Of a DNA stretch of 64,000 nt, positions 42,264 through 50,813 are shown one piece after another. The position numbers and the translations under genes were made by a program. The notes beneath the pieces are model-generated. The model did no database searches. It worked only from the letters and a program-made list of their open reading frames with translations, and had not been told where the DNA came from. Origin of the DNA: CBDIHH01 sp965279095 (GTDB taxonomy: Bacteria; Pseudomonadota; Alphaproteobacteria; Caulobacterales; Caulobacteraceae); assembly GCA_965279095.1 (NCBI GenBank), contig CBDIHH010000001.1, positions 62,001 through 126,000 of the forward strand. The letters run 5' to 3'. Each line of letters starts with the position of its first letter. The first letter of the stretch is position 1.

Positions 42264-43681
42264 CACAGGGTCCCCGGTTTGAGTCGCCGCACGGCCAGGC
42301 CGCCCCCCAGCGCTGCCGCTGCAAGCCACGCGAGCAGCGCCGTCGCCGCGATCCACTGCCGTGACAGGGACTCGAGGGGTGGCGGGGGCGTGAAGGTGAA
42401 GGGCTTGATCGTGGACCACAGAGGCGCGGCCGCCTTGTAGTCGCTCTGGCCAGTGCGCGAATTGAAGGTCATGTCGCGGTTGAGGGCGTCGATGAAGCTG
42501 CGCCGCTTGGTCTCACCCGCCGTGACGAATTGCCGGTGGGTGGCCAGATCCGCGCCGGTGATCGCCATCGACATCTGGCGGACGGCGATGGCAGGCGACA
42601 CGAAACCCGCCGCCTGAACGACCCGCTCCTGGTCGTCGTAGATGTCGTACAGCCGCCGGAAATGGTGGTCGAAGACGGCGTTCCCCCAGGTTTCCATCCA
42701 GGTGAACATGAGTCCCTGCAGATTGACCGGGAGGTCTCTCGGCGAGGCCGCGCCGTAGCGGGCCAAGGCCTGGCGCATCATCCGCGCGCGGAACGCGTCC
42801 TGGCTCTCCCCGGCCAGGCCAGCCTTGGTGTCCCGTTCGATCGCCGCGGCGAAGGCGGCGTAGGAGGGGGTGGGATGCAGGGTCCTGGCCGCCTCCGCCG
42901 CTACCCGCGGCGCGACGAGGCAGGTGGCCATCCACAGGGCCACGAGGGCGACGAGCGCGGTGCGAGCCGTCCTGGACGCGGCGGAGACGCCCACCGTCAG
43001 CATCAGCCAGAGCACCGCGTAACCAGCGTACAACAGGGCGAACAGGGCAGCCCGTTCCCATCCCTGGGCGCCTGGGCCTGACGCGAACGCGAGCGCTACG
43101 ACGCCGGCGAGGATCACGGGAGCGGTGAGCGCCATGATCGCCGCGCCTGCTCCCAGGCACTTGCCAGCGAACAGGCGCGCGGTGGGAGCCCCGACCGACA
43201 GGGTCTGCGCCAGGACTCCGGTCTCGCGCTCCCCCGCGAACGTGCGGTGACCCAACAGAACGATCACGAGGGGCAGGATAACCTGCAGCAGGAAGCCTGC
43301 GGTCATCGAGCCGATGCGCTCGACCGACAGCGAGTCCTGGGCGTTGCGGCTACCCGCCAGGTTCTGGCGATGGGCCTCTAGCCACACCGAACCGCCTGCG
43401 AAGTCGTTGACGCCCCGGTCGGCATAGGCGAACGGCGTCTCGCCCTTGAAGGCGTAGAGGCCGTAGTGGGCGGCGGCGTGGGGGTTCTTGTCCCCCTGGT
43501 CTAGCCACTGCCGATAGGTGGCCTCGCTCGCCTCGGCCCGCTGCGTGCTCGTGACAGCAAATCGCTGCATGCCGACGCCGACGGACAGGAACAGCAGGCA
43601 GCCCAGAACGAGGCTGATGATGAGGAAGCGCCGGTCGCGCCAGGCCTCGATGAATTCCTTGCGGATGATGGCTGACAACAT
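42263..43681 (-). CDS. ABC transporter permease, DUF3526 type
   Basis: The 472-aa protein opens MLSAIIRKEFIEAWRDRRFL, with a first TM at about 20-42, a periplasmic loop of about 120 residues, five TM helices (about 145-285) and a final one near 445-462. The pattern is that of NosY-like/DUF3526 ABC-2 permeases. It lies 14 bp after the ATPase gene and overlaps the second permease by 1 bp, so the three form one transporter. Confidence 0.88.
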   Translation of the reverse strand: MLSAIIRKEFIEAWRDRRFLIISLVLGCLLFLSVGVGMQRFAVTSTQRAEASEATYRQWLDQGDKNPHAAAHYGLYAFKGETPFAYADRGVNDFAGGSVWLEAHRQNLAGSRNAQDSLSVERIGSMTAGFLLQVILPLVIVLLGHRTFAGERETGVLAQTLSVGAPTARLFAGKCLGAGAAIMALTAPVILAGVVALAFASGPGAQGWERAALFALLYAGYAVLWLMLTVGVSAASRTARTALVALVALWMATCLVAPRVAAEAARTLHPTPSYAAFAAAIERDTKAGLAGESQDAFRARMMRQALARYGAASPRDLPVNLQGLMFTWMETWGNAVFDHHFRRLYDIYDDQERVVQAAGFVSPAIAVRQMSMAITGADLATHRQFVTAGETKRRSFIDALNRDMTFNSRTGQSDYKAAAPLWSTIKPFTFTPPPPLESLSRQWIAATALLAWLAAAALGGGLAVRRLKPGTL

Positions 43682-43695
43682 GCGTGCGCCCCGAT

Positions 43696-44400
43696 CTAGC
43701 CGTGCATGTGGGCGAGATAGATGCGCTCGAGGTCGCCGTGGCTCACGTCGGCCGGATCCAGTTCCTCCATCAGGCGCCCTTCCTTCATGATGCCGATCCG
43801 GGTGCCGTCCTCCTTGGCCCGGAACAGATCGTGGGTCGCCATCAGGATGGAGCCTCCGTCCGCCCGCACGGTCTGCATCAGCTGCGAAAAGTCGTTGCTG
43901 GCCTTGGGATCAAGCCCCGAGGTCGGCTCATCGAGCAGGAAGATGGACACGCCGCGAACGAGGGCGATGGCGACGCCGACCTTCTGGCGCATGCCCTTCG
44001 AAAAGGTGGAGACGCGTCGGCCGGCGGCCGCCGGGGCCAGCCCCACCCGCACGAAGGCGTCGTCGGCCGCCCTTCGATTCAGTTTCGGAATGCCTGCCAG
44101 GGCGGCGAAATAGTCGAGGTTCTCGTAGGCGCTCAGCGCGCCGTGAAGGTTCACCACCTCGGGGATGTAGGCCAGACGCCGCCGCGCCCCGATGGGATCC
44201 TCATGGCTGGCCTTGCCATCGACCAGGGCGACGCCCGAGGTCGGCTCAAGGAAGTTCAGGAACAGCTTGATGGTGGTGCTCTTACCGGCCCCGTTCGCGC
44301 CGAGCAGGCAGTAAATCTCGCCGGGTCCCACAGTGAGGTTGAGATCAACGAGGGCAGGGCGCCCCTCGAAGGTCTTGGTCAAGGACTTTGCTTCAAGCAT
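43696..44400 (-). CDS. ABC transporter ATP-binding protein
   Basis: The 234-aa ATPase has Walker A GANGAGKST, signature STFSKGMRQK, Walker B IFLLDEPTSGLDP and H-loop MATHDLFRAKED. It is of the NosF/CcmA-like class and drives the two DUF3526 permeases downstream. Its start lies inside the 3' end of a 41-codon frame that follows czcA. Confidence 0.93.
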   Translation of the reverse strand: MLEAKSLTKTFEGRPALVDLNLTVGPGEIYCLLGANGAGKSTTIKLFLNFLEPTSGVALVDGKASHEDPIGARRRLAYIPEVVNLHGALSAYENLDYFAALAGIPKLNRRAADDAFVRVGLAPAAAGRRVSTFSKGMRQKVGVAIALVRGVSIFLLDEPTSGLDPKASNDFSQLMQTVRADGGSILMATHDLFRAKEDGTRIGIMKEGRLMEELDPADVSHGDLERIYLAHMHG

Positions 44401-44518
44401 CCGACAACCTGCCGCAATTCGAGGCGCTCGGCCAAGCTAACAGCCTCAGTCCTTCCCTGGCGAAGCCGACCGCCGCCCCGTCCACCTTGCGGATGGCGAG
44501 GTCTTGAGCCTTGGCCAT
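44393..44518 (-). CDS. Possible small ORF between czcA and the ABC ATPase
   Basis: An ATG at 44518, 3 bp after the czcA stop, opens a 41-aa frame (MAKAQDLAIRKVDGAAV...) that ends inside the start region of the ATPase gene. The spacing suits translational coupling from czcA into the ABC genes. It matches no family I know and may be a gene remnant or a coupling leader. Confidence 0.3.
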   Translation of the reverse strand: MAKAQDLAIRKVDGAAVGFAREGLRLLAWPSASNCGRLSDA

Positions 44519-44520
44519 GG

Positions 44521-47500
44521 TCACGCCTCCAGCCTTCCAGCGGGGCGGCGCCGGACCGCGCGCGCCGCGAAGGCGGGCAGCACCAGTAGGGTCAGGGCGG
44601 TCGCGGTGATCAGGCCGCCGATGACGACGGTGGCGAGCGGCTTCTGCACCTCCGCGCCGGCCCCGTGGGCGATGGCCATGGGGATGAAGCCGACGATGGC
44701 CACCAGGGCGGTGGTCAGCACGGCGCGCAGCCGGGCGCAGGCGCCCTCGATGGCGGCGGTCTCAGGCGGGACGCCCTCCGACAGCCGCTCGCGAATCGCC
44801 TGCATCAGCACCAGCCCATTCAGGGTGGCGACGCCGGAGACGGCGATGAAGCCGACCGCGGCGGACACGGAAAACGGCATGCCTCTCGCCAGCAGCGCGA
44901 CCGCGCCGCCCACCAGCGCCAGGGGGACGCAGGCGAACACCAGAGCGGCCTCGGCGAAGGATCCCAGCGCCAGGAACAGCAGCACGCCGATCACGAGGAA
45001 GACGAGCGGGGTCACGAGGCCCAGCCGCTGTTCCGCCCGCTTCAGGTTTTCGAACTGGCCGCCCCATTCCAGGGAATAGCCGGCCGGAAGGCGGACCGCC
45101 TTGCCTACCCGCGCCTGGGCCTCGGCGACAAAGCCCCCCAGGTCGCGCCCCCTGACGTTGGCCTGCACCACCATGCGGCGGCTGCCATTGTTGCGGCTGA
45201 TCTGGTTCTGGCCCTCCGAGACCTGGATGCGGGCCACCATCGACAGGGGGATCGCCGCCCCGGTCGCCGTGGTGACGGGCAGGGCGGCCAGGGCGGCGGG
45301 ATCGTTGCGCGCCGCATCCTCCAGCCGCACCACCACGTCGAAGCGGCGGTCCCCTTCGTAGATCTGCCCCGCCGCCGTCCCGCCGATGGCGACGGACACC
45401 GCCTGCGACACGTCGGCGGCGGTCAGTCCATAGTTGGCCGCGGCGAACCGGTCGACGCTGACGGTCAGGGTCGGCAGCCCGGTGGCCTGTTCGACCCGGA
45501 CGTCCGCCGCGCCCCGGGTTTGGCGCAGGGCGGCGGCCACTGCATTGGCCGTGCGCTCCAGCTCGGTGAAATTGTCGCCGTAGACCAGCACGGCCAGGTC
45601 CGTGCGCACGCCGGAAATCAGCTCGTTGAAGCGCAGTTCGATCGGCTGGCTGAACTCGAAACTATTGCCGAGCTGACGGCCGGCGGCCGTCTCGATCCGT
45701 TCGACCAAGTCTTCTTTCGCCAGGCCCGGGTCCGGCCAGTCCTTGCGGTCCTTCAGCACGATGACCGCGTCGGAGATGTTCGGCGGCATGGGGTCGAGGG
45801 CGGCTTCGGCGGTCCCGGTGCGCGAGAAGACGGTCTCCACCTCGGGCTGGGCCTTGATGACCTTTTCCAAAGCCATCTGCATGGCCAGCGACTGCTCGAG
45901 GGACGCCGAGGGCGTGCGCAGCGCCTGCATGGCGATGTCGCCCTCGTCCAGGGTCGGGATGAATTCGCGGCCGAGGAGGGAGAAGGCCAGGCCGCCGACG
46001 ACCAGGGCCGAGACGGCGGAGATCACGACGATCCTTGGCCGGGCCACCGCGCCGCGGATCGCCGGCTCGACGTAGCCCCGGGCGAACTGCAGAACCCGGG
46101 TTTCGTGCTCTTCGACCCGGCCGTCCGCGCCGACGCGGACGGTCTTGGGATCGCGCACGAGCAGCGCCGTCATCGCCGGCACGAAGGTGAAGGAGAAGAT
46201 GAAGGCGCCCACCAGGGCCAGCATCACCGTGGCGCCCATGGGGACGAAGGTCTTGCCCTCCACCCCCTCCAGCATCAGCAGGGGCGTGAACACCAGAAGG
46301 ATGATCAGCTGGCCGAAGGCGGCGGGCTTCACCATCTGGCGCGCGGCGAGGACGGCCACATCCATGCGTTCCTGGGCGGTCAGCGCCCGCCCCGCCGTCG
46401 CCCGCCGTTGGCTCAGCCTCAGCAGGGTGTTCTCGACCACCACGACAGCCCCATCGACCAAGAGGCCGAAGTCGAGGGCGCCGAGGCTCATCAGGTTGCC
46501 GCTGACGCCGAACCGATTCATGCCGATGACGGCGAACAGGAAGCTGATCGGGATCATCAGGGCCGTGATCGCGGCGGCGCGAATGTTGCCCAGCAGAAGG
46601 AACAGCACCAGGATCACCAGCAGCGCCCCCTCCACGAGATTGCGCGTCACCGTGGCGATGGTGGCGTTGACCAGTTCGCTGCGGTTCAGCACGGGCGTGA
46701 CGATGATGCTGGGCGGCAGGCTGGGCGCGATCGCCTGCAAGCGCTCGGCGGCGGCCTGAGCCACCGTGCGGCTGTTGCCCCCGGCGAGCATGAGGGCTGT
46801 GCCGATGACGGCCTCATGCCCGTCCCGGGTCGCGCCGCCTTGTCGCGGCGCGGCGCCCATCTGCACCGTCGCCACGTCGGCGACCCGCACGACCAGGCCG
46901 TTGCGATTGGCCACGGGCGCCTGCGCCAGATCCTCGATCGTCCGGGCCAGGGCGTCGGTGCGCACGGTCAGCGCCTCGCCGCCGCGCTGGATGAAGCCGG
47001 CGCCGGACTGGGTGTTGGCCGTCTCCAGGGCCTCGACCAGATCGTTCAGGCTGAGGCCATGGGCGGCCAGGCGCGCCGGGTCGGGCCGCACGGCGTATTC
47101 CTTCACATAGCCGCCGTTCACGTCGACGCCGGCCAGTCCCGGTGTCGCGCGCATGCGGGGCGCCACGATCCAGTCCTGCACGGTCCTGAGGTAGGCGGCC
47201 CGCTGCTGGGCGGTGGTCAGGCGGTCGCCCTCGGGCGTGAGATAGACGCCGCCGGCCTGCCAGCCCGGCCTGCCCGGCGCGGCGAGGGACTTGCTGTCGA
47301 ACGGCGCGTAGTCGACCGTCCAGAACAGCACCTCGCCCAGGCCCGTGGTGATCGGCGACAGCGCCGGCTCCACCCCGTCCGGCAGACTGGCCTGCCCCAT
47401 GCGCTCGGCGACCTGCTGGCGCGCGAAATAGATGTCGGTCCGATCGGTGAAGATCACCGTGACCTGGCTGAATCCGTTGCGGGTCAGCGAGCGGGTGGAC

Positions 47501-47739
47501 TCCAGGCCGGGAATGCCGGCCATGGCGGTTTCCAGCGGATAGGTGACCTGACGTTCCATCTGCTCGGGCGCCAGCGCCGGGTCGACGGTGTTGATCTGCA
47601 CCTGCCGGTTGGTGATGTCCGGCACCGCGTCGATGGGCAGTCGGGTGAGCTGGAAAAGGCCGAAGGCTGTGATCGCGGCGGTGGCCAGGACCACGAACCA
47701 CCGGAAGCGGACCGACAGCGCGATGATAGGGTTGAACAT
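44521..47739 (-). CDS. czcA: Heavy-metal efflux RND pump, CzcA family
   Basis: The 1072-aa inner-membrane transporter has TM1 at 12-30, periplasmic domain 1, the helix bundle from about 340, domain 2, and the C-terminal helices. TM4 reads LDFGLLVDGAVVVVEN at 422-437. This has the D-D-E relay of Czc-type (Zn/Co/Cd/Ni) pumps rather than the Cu/Ag CusA pattern, so divalent cations are the likely substrates. It is in an operon with czcB and czcC. Confidence 0.93.
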   Translation of the reverse strand: MFNPIIALSVRFRWFVVLATAAITAFGLFQLTRLPIDAVPDITNRQVQINTVDPALAPEQMERQVTYPLETAMAGIPGLESTRSLTRNGFSQVTVIFTDRTDIYFARQQVAERMGQASLPDGVEPALSPITTGLGEVLFWTVDYAPFDSKSLAAPGRPGWQAGGVYLTPEGDRLTTAQQRAAYLRTVQDWIVAPRMRATPGLAGVDVNGGYVKEYAVRPDPARLAAHGLSLNDLVEALETANTQSGAGFIQRGGEALTVRTDALARTIEDLAQAPVANRNGLVVRVADVATVQMGAAPRQGGATRDGHEAVIGTALMLAGGNSRTVAQAAAERLQAIAPSLPPSIIVTPVLNRSELVNATIATVTRNLVEGALLVILVLFLLLGNIRAAAITALMIPISFLFAVIGMNRFGVSGNLMSLGALDFGLLVDGAVVVVENTLLRLSQRRATAGRALTAQERMDVAVLAARQMVKPAAFGQLIILLVFTPLLMLEGVEGKTFVPMGATVMLALVGAFIFSFTFVPAMTALLVRDPKTVRVGADGRVEEHETRVLQFARGYVEPAIRGAVARPRIVVISAVSALVVGGLAFSLLGREFIPTLDEGDIAMQALRTPSASLEQSLAMQMALEKVIKAQPEVETVFSRTGTAEAALDPMPPNISDAVIVLKDRKDWPDPGLAKEDLVERIETAAGRQLGNSFEFSQPIELRFNELISGVRTDLAVLVYGDNFTELERTANAVAAALRQTRGAADVRVEQATGLPTLTVSVDRFAAANYGLTAADVSQAVSVAIGGTAAGQIYEGDRRFDVVVRLEDAARNDPAALAALPVTTATGAAIPLSMVARIQVSEGQNQISRNNGSRRMVVQANVRGRDLGGFVAEAQARVGKAVRLPAGYSLEWGGQFENLKRAEQRLGLVTPLVFLVIGVLLFLALGSFAEAALVFACVPLALVGGAVALLARGMPFSVSAAVGFIAVSGVATLNGLVLMQAIRERLSEGVPPETAAIEGACARLRAVLTTALVAIVGFIPMAIAHGAGAEVQKPLATVVIGGLITATALTLLVLPAFAARAVRRRPAGRLEA

Positions 47740-47747
47740 GGCCGGGC

Positions 47748-48941
47748 CTAGTGACCGTGCTCAGCGTCGCCCTTGGCCAACTCGGCCTTGAGCAGGAAGG
47801 CGCCGACGCCGGCGATGCGTTCGTCGCCGGCCAGACCTTGCAGGATCTCCGTGCGCCCTGCGGCCTGGCGGCCTGGGAGCACGGGGACAGCGCGGAAGCC
47901 TTCCGCGCTGCGAACGAAGACCACGGCGCGGCCTTCCACGCTCTGCACCGCTTCGCTGGGCACGCTCAGCCCGTTGGTCTGGGCCCCGGTGGTGACGGCG
48001 CCGGTGACCGGCGACCCTGCTGGCGGCAGGGCGCCATGGGTGGGCCTGGCCCGGATGACGGCCGCCCCGCTGCCGGAAGGTCCCGCATCTGCCGCTATGC
48101 CGGTCACCGTCGCCTCGAACTCGCCGCCGGGCCCCGTCGCCCGCAGCGTCGATCCGGCCGCGACCTGGGCGACGAGTTGCGGGGGGGCGCTGAAGACCAG
48201 CTCGAGGCGGTCGGGGTTGGTGACCATGGCCACCACGCCCCCCTGGGCGACGAAGCCGCCGGGGCCCACCTGAACCTGGGTGACCACGCCGGCGATCGGA
48301 CTGGCGACCCCGACGGTTCCGCCGCCCGTCGGCGACCCCGCGGCGATGGCCCGCGCCCGCGCGGCCCTCGCCGTCGCCTCCGCGCTGAGGGCCTGGGCGC
48401 GGGAGGTTTCGGCCTCCTGCCGGGGGACGATGCCTTGCGCGAGAAGGTTCTGATCCCGCTGGGCGACCTGGCGGGCCGCCTGCGCGGTGGCCGAGGCGGC
48501 GTCCACATCGGCGCGCAGGGCGGCGGCGTCGCCGCTCATCAGCAGCACGAGCGCCTGACCCGCGCGGACGCTTTGGCCCGGCGCCACGAGCACGCGCTGC
48601 ACCGAGCCGGCGACGGGGGCGGCCACCGCGGCGCGGGCGTCCACCATCGGTTCGACCCGCCCGGCCAGGCGCGTCTCGCCGCCGCCGCCGCGCCCGACCG
48701 CGACCACGCTGATCCCGGCGGCGGTCAGCTGGTCAGCCGTGAGATGCACCACGCCTTCCTCTCCGGCATGCGCCTTTTCCTCGGCCGGTCCGGCCTGGGC
48801 TTCGGTGGTCCCAGACGGGCGGTTGAGCATCACCGCCGCCGCCGCGCCGCCGATCACCAGGACAGCGACGGCCGCGCCGGCCATCAGACGGTTGCGGTTT
48901 GTCCGCTGCAAGGTCGTTCGCATCACAGGGATCCTTGGCAC
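47748..48941 (-). CDS. czcB: RND efflux periplasmic adaptor, CzcB family
   Basis: The 397-aa membrane-fusion protein has one N-terminal anchor (residues 21-40), a barrel-sandwich lipoyl domain (VAAPVAGSVQRVLVAPGQSV), a helical hairpin and a beta-barrel. The acidic/His C-terminus DAEHGH is a metal-binding hint. The start may be 48941 or 48923. It links CzcA (8 bp downstream) with the TolC-type channel. Confidence 0.9.
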   Translation of the reverse strand: MPRIPVMRTTLQRTNRNRLMAGAAVAVLVIGGAAAAVMLNRPSGTTEAQAGPAEEKAHAGEEGVVHLTADQLTAAGISVVAVGRGGGGETRLAGRVEPMVDARAAVAAPVAGSVQRVLVAPGQSVRAGQALVLLMSGDAAALRADVDAASATAQAARQVAQRDQNLLAQGIVPRQEAETSRAQALSAEATARAARARAIAAGSPTGGGTVGVASPIAGVVTQVQVGPGGFVAQGGVVAMVTNPDRLELVFSAPPQLVAQVAAGSTLRATGPGGEFEATVTGIAADAGPSGSGAAVIRARPTHGALPPAGSPVTGAVTTGAQTNGLSVPSEAVQSVEGRAVVFVRSAEGFRAVPVLPGRQAAGRTEILQGLAGDERIAGVGAFLLKAELAKGDAEHGH

Positions 48942-49029
48942 GGAAGACGGCCCTCCAGGCCGGCCCGTTCGGTTTCGGGGGTCAGGCGGCGCGGATCGGC
49001 CGGCCGGCTGCGGCAGGGGGTGAGGCGGG

Positions 49030-50283
49030 TCATCGGGCGGGTCCGATCCCGCCGCCGAGCCGCACGATTCCGGCCTGGGCGCTGACCCGCTCGACGGATG
49101 CGGCGATGCCTTGCTCGCGGGCTTCGGCCAGCGACCGGCGCGTCGCCGTCAGTTCAGCCAGCGACACCCGCCCGGCCTCATAGCCGATGCGGGCCAACCG
49201 GTAGGCTTCCAGGGCGGTGCGGTCGGCCGCCTGCGAGGCCTCGAGCCGGCTCTCGGACGCGACAATTCGCGCGGCGCCAGATCGGACAGCCGCCTCCGCC
49301 TGAAACCGCGCGGCCGCCAGGCGCGCCTCCGCAGCAGCCACATCGGCGCGGGCGGCGTCCGCGGCGCCGCGATTTCGGTCGAAGAGGGGCAGGGGCACGG
49401 AGACGCCCGCCACAAGGGCTGACGAGTCGTCCTGCGCGAACCGCCGCATGCCTATGGACAGGGTCACATCCGGGATGGACCGGCGACGCTCCGCCTCGAG
49501 CCGCCGCGCCGCGGCGTCTCGCTCGGCCGCCGCGGCCACCGCGGCGAGGGCGGCGTTGGCCATCAGCTCGGTCCCAGGGGCCGAGCCGACCCCGACGTCG
49601 AGCAGGCTGGCGGGAACCGAGGTGAAGGGGACGGGGGCGCCGGCGAGGGCTGTCAGGTTCGCCAAGGTGGTGGCGCGCGCGGCCTGCGCCTCGTCCACGC
49701 CGGCCCGGGCCGATTGCACGGCGCCCTGGGCCTGGAGTCGCCGCAGGTCCGCTTCCCGGCCCTCTCGCACCAGCGCCGTGGCGATGCGGGCGTCCGCCTC
49801 GGCGAGGCTGAGGGTCTCGCGGGCGAGGGCGAGTCGGCGCTCCGCCGCTTCAGCCTCCGCATAGGCGAGAGTCAGGTCGAAGGCGTAGTCGGCCCGCGCC
49901 TGCCGTTCCCTGGCCGAGGCGGCGTCGACGTCGGCCCGCCCCGCAGCGGCCCTGGCCGAGCGCTTGCCGCCAAGCTCAAGGGTCTGAGCCAAGGATAGGG
50001 TGGTCTCGCTCAGACCGGAGCCGCGGTAGGGCCCGGAGCCGGCAACGTTCTCGACCTCCAGACCGAGGGTCGGATTGGGCCATGTCCGTGCCTGTCGGGC
50101 CAGGCCCTGGGCGCGGGCGACGCCGGCGCGGGCCTCGGCCAGACGAGGGGCTGTCGACTGGCTCTGCGCAAGAAGGTCAGGGAGGGGCGGGGCGGGATCG
50201 GCCGCAACTCCGGCGGGGGTGGCCATGGCGCCAAGCCACAGACAGGCGGCAGCCAGGGGCCGCCGCGAATATAATGAAGGCAT
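49030..50283 (-). CDS. czcC: TolC-family outer-membrane efflux protein (CzcC)
   Basis: The 417-aa protein starts with a signal peptide (cut near VAA) and has two homologous alpha-helical halves rich in Ala/Arg/Glu, with the TolC-type PNPTLGLEVEN (here WPNPTLGLE) motif. It provides the outer-membrane channel for the CzcBA complex. It lies 88 bp before czcB. Confidence 0.9.
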   Translation of the reverse strand: MPSLYSRRPLAAACLWLGAMATPAGVAADPAPPLPDLLAQSQSTAPRLAEARAGVARAQGLARQARTWPNPTLGLEVENVAGSGPYRGSGLSETTLSLAQTLELGGKRSARAAAGRADVDAASARERQARADYAFDLTLAYAEAEAAERRLALARETLSLAEADARIATALVREGREADLRRLQAQGAVQSARAGVDEAQAARATTLANLTALAGAPVPFTSVPASLLDVGVGSAPGTELMANAALAAVAAAAERDAAARRLEAERRRSIPDVTLSIGMRRFAQDDSSALVAGVSVPLPLFDRNRGAADAARADVAAAEARLAAARFQAEAAVRSGAARIVASESRLEASQAADRTALEAYRLARIGYEAGRVSLAELTATRRSLAEAREQGIAASVERVSAQAGIVRLGGGIGPAR

Positions 50284-50331
50284 GAGTCCTCTCGCGGTTG
50301 ACGGCAGGCGCGCGCTAGGCGCGGCAGACCG

Positions 50332-50685
50332 TCAGATGCGAGGGGGGCGTTTCAGACCGAACGTCGGATCGGAATACAGAAGCCGATCCTCGGCGGTGGT
50401 CCGCTCGATCGGCGAGATGGCGGGGATAAGGGCCGCCGCGGCCATGGGCGGCGCGAAGGCCACCACATGATGGCAGTGGCCGTGGACGCACGGCCCCTCG
50501 GCGTCATGGTCATCGGCGGGCGCGTCGGGGGCTGTGAAGCTATCTTGGCTCAGCGCGGCGGCCACGGCCCCGCCCTCCTCATGGCAGAGGAGAGACTCCA
50601 GGCTCGGGCCGAGGCTGACGAAGGTGATCACCAGCGCGAAGAGCGCCGTGCTGATCAGCTTCCGCCACGTCCCGAGATTGGCCAT
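50332..50685 (-). CDS. CzcI/CopL-like small Cys/His-rich protein
   Basis: The 117-aa protein has one N-terminal hydrophobic segment (10-28) that may export it. It is followed by LLCHEEGG and the cluster DDHDAEGPCVHGHCHHVV, an obvious metal-ligand site. Position as the first gene before czcC matches czcI, whose product modulates induction of czc operons. Exact function is inferred from position and composition. Confidence 0.65.
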   Translation of the reverse strand: MANLGTWRKLISTALFALVITFVSLGPSLESLLCHEEGGAVAAALSQDSFTAPDAPADDHDAEGPCVHGHCHHVVAFAPPMAAAALIPAISPIERTTAEDRLLYSDPTFGLKRPPRI

Positions 50686-50689
50686 GCCT

Positions 50690-50737
50690 CGGGCTATAGC
50701 CCGGCCGGTCGGGGGAGGGAATACGTTACAAAGTTAC
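50690..50737. promoter_or_regulatory. Candidate control region of the czc operon
   Basis: Just upstream of the czcI-like gene lie a perfect 14-bp palindrome CGGGCTATAGCCCG (50690-50703) and a direct repeat GTTAC-N3-GTTAC (50725-50737). Direct repeats of this spacing suit OmpR-family regulators. No metal regulator gene is in the window, so the assignment is tentative. Confidence 0.4.
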
Positions 50738-50813
50738 GCAGGGACGGAGCCCTCGGCCGGCGGCCGATCCGGTGGCCGGGTCGTCGCGAGACCGGCGGGG
50801 ATAGTCTCCGCCG

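Noticed and set aside
44665..47751. A 1028-codon plus-strand frame antisense to czcA
   Set aside because: Its product is a shadow with His/Asp/Gly/Gln bias; the minus-strand frame encodes a full, motif-rich RND pump.
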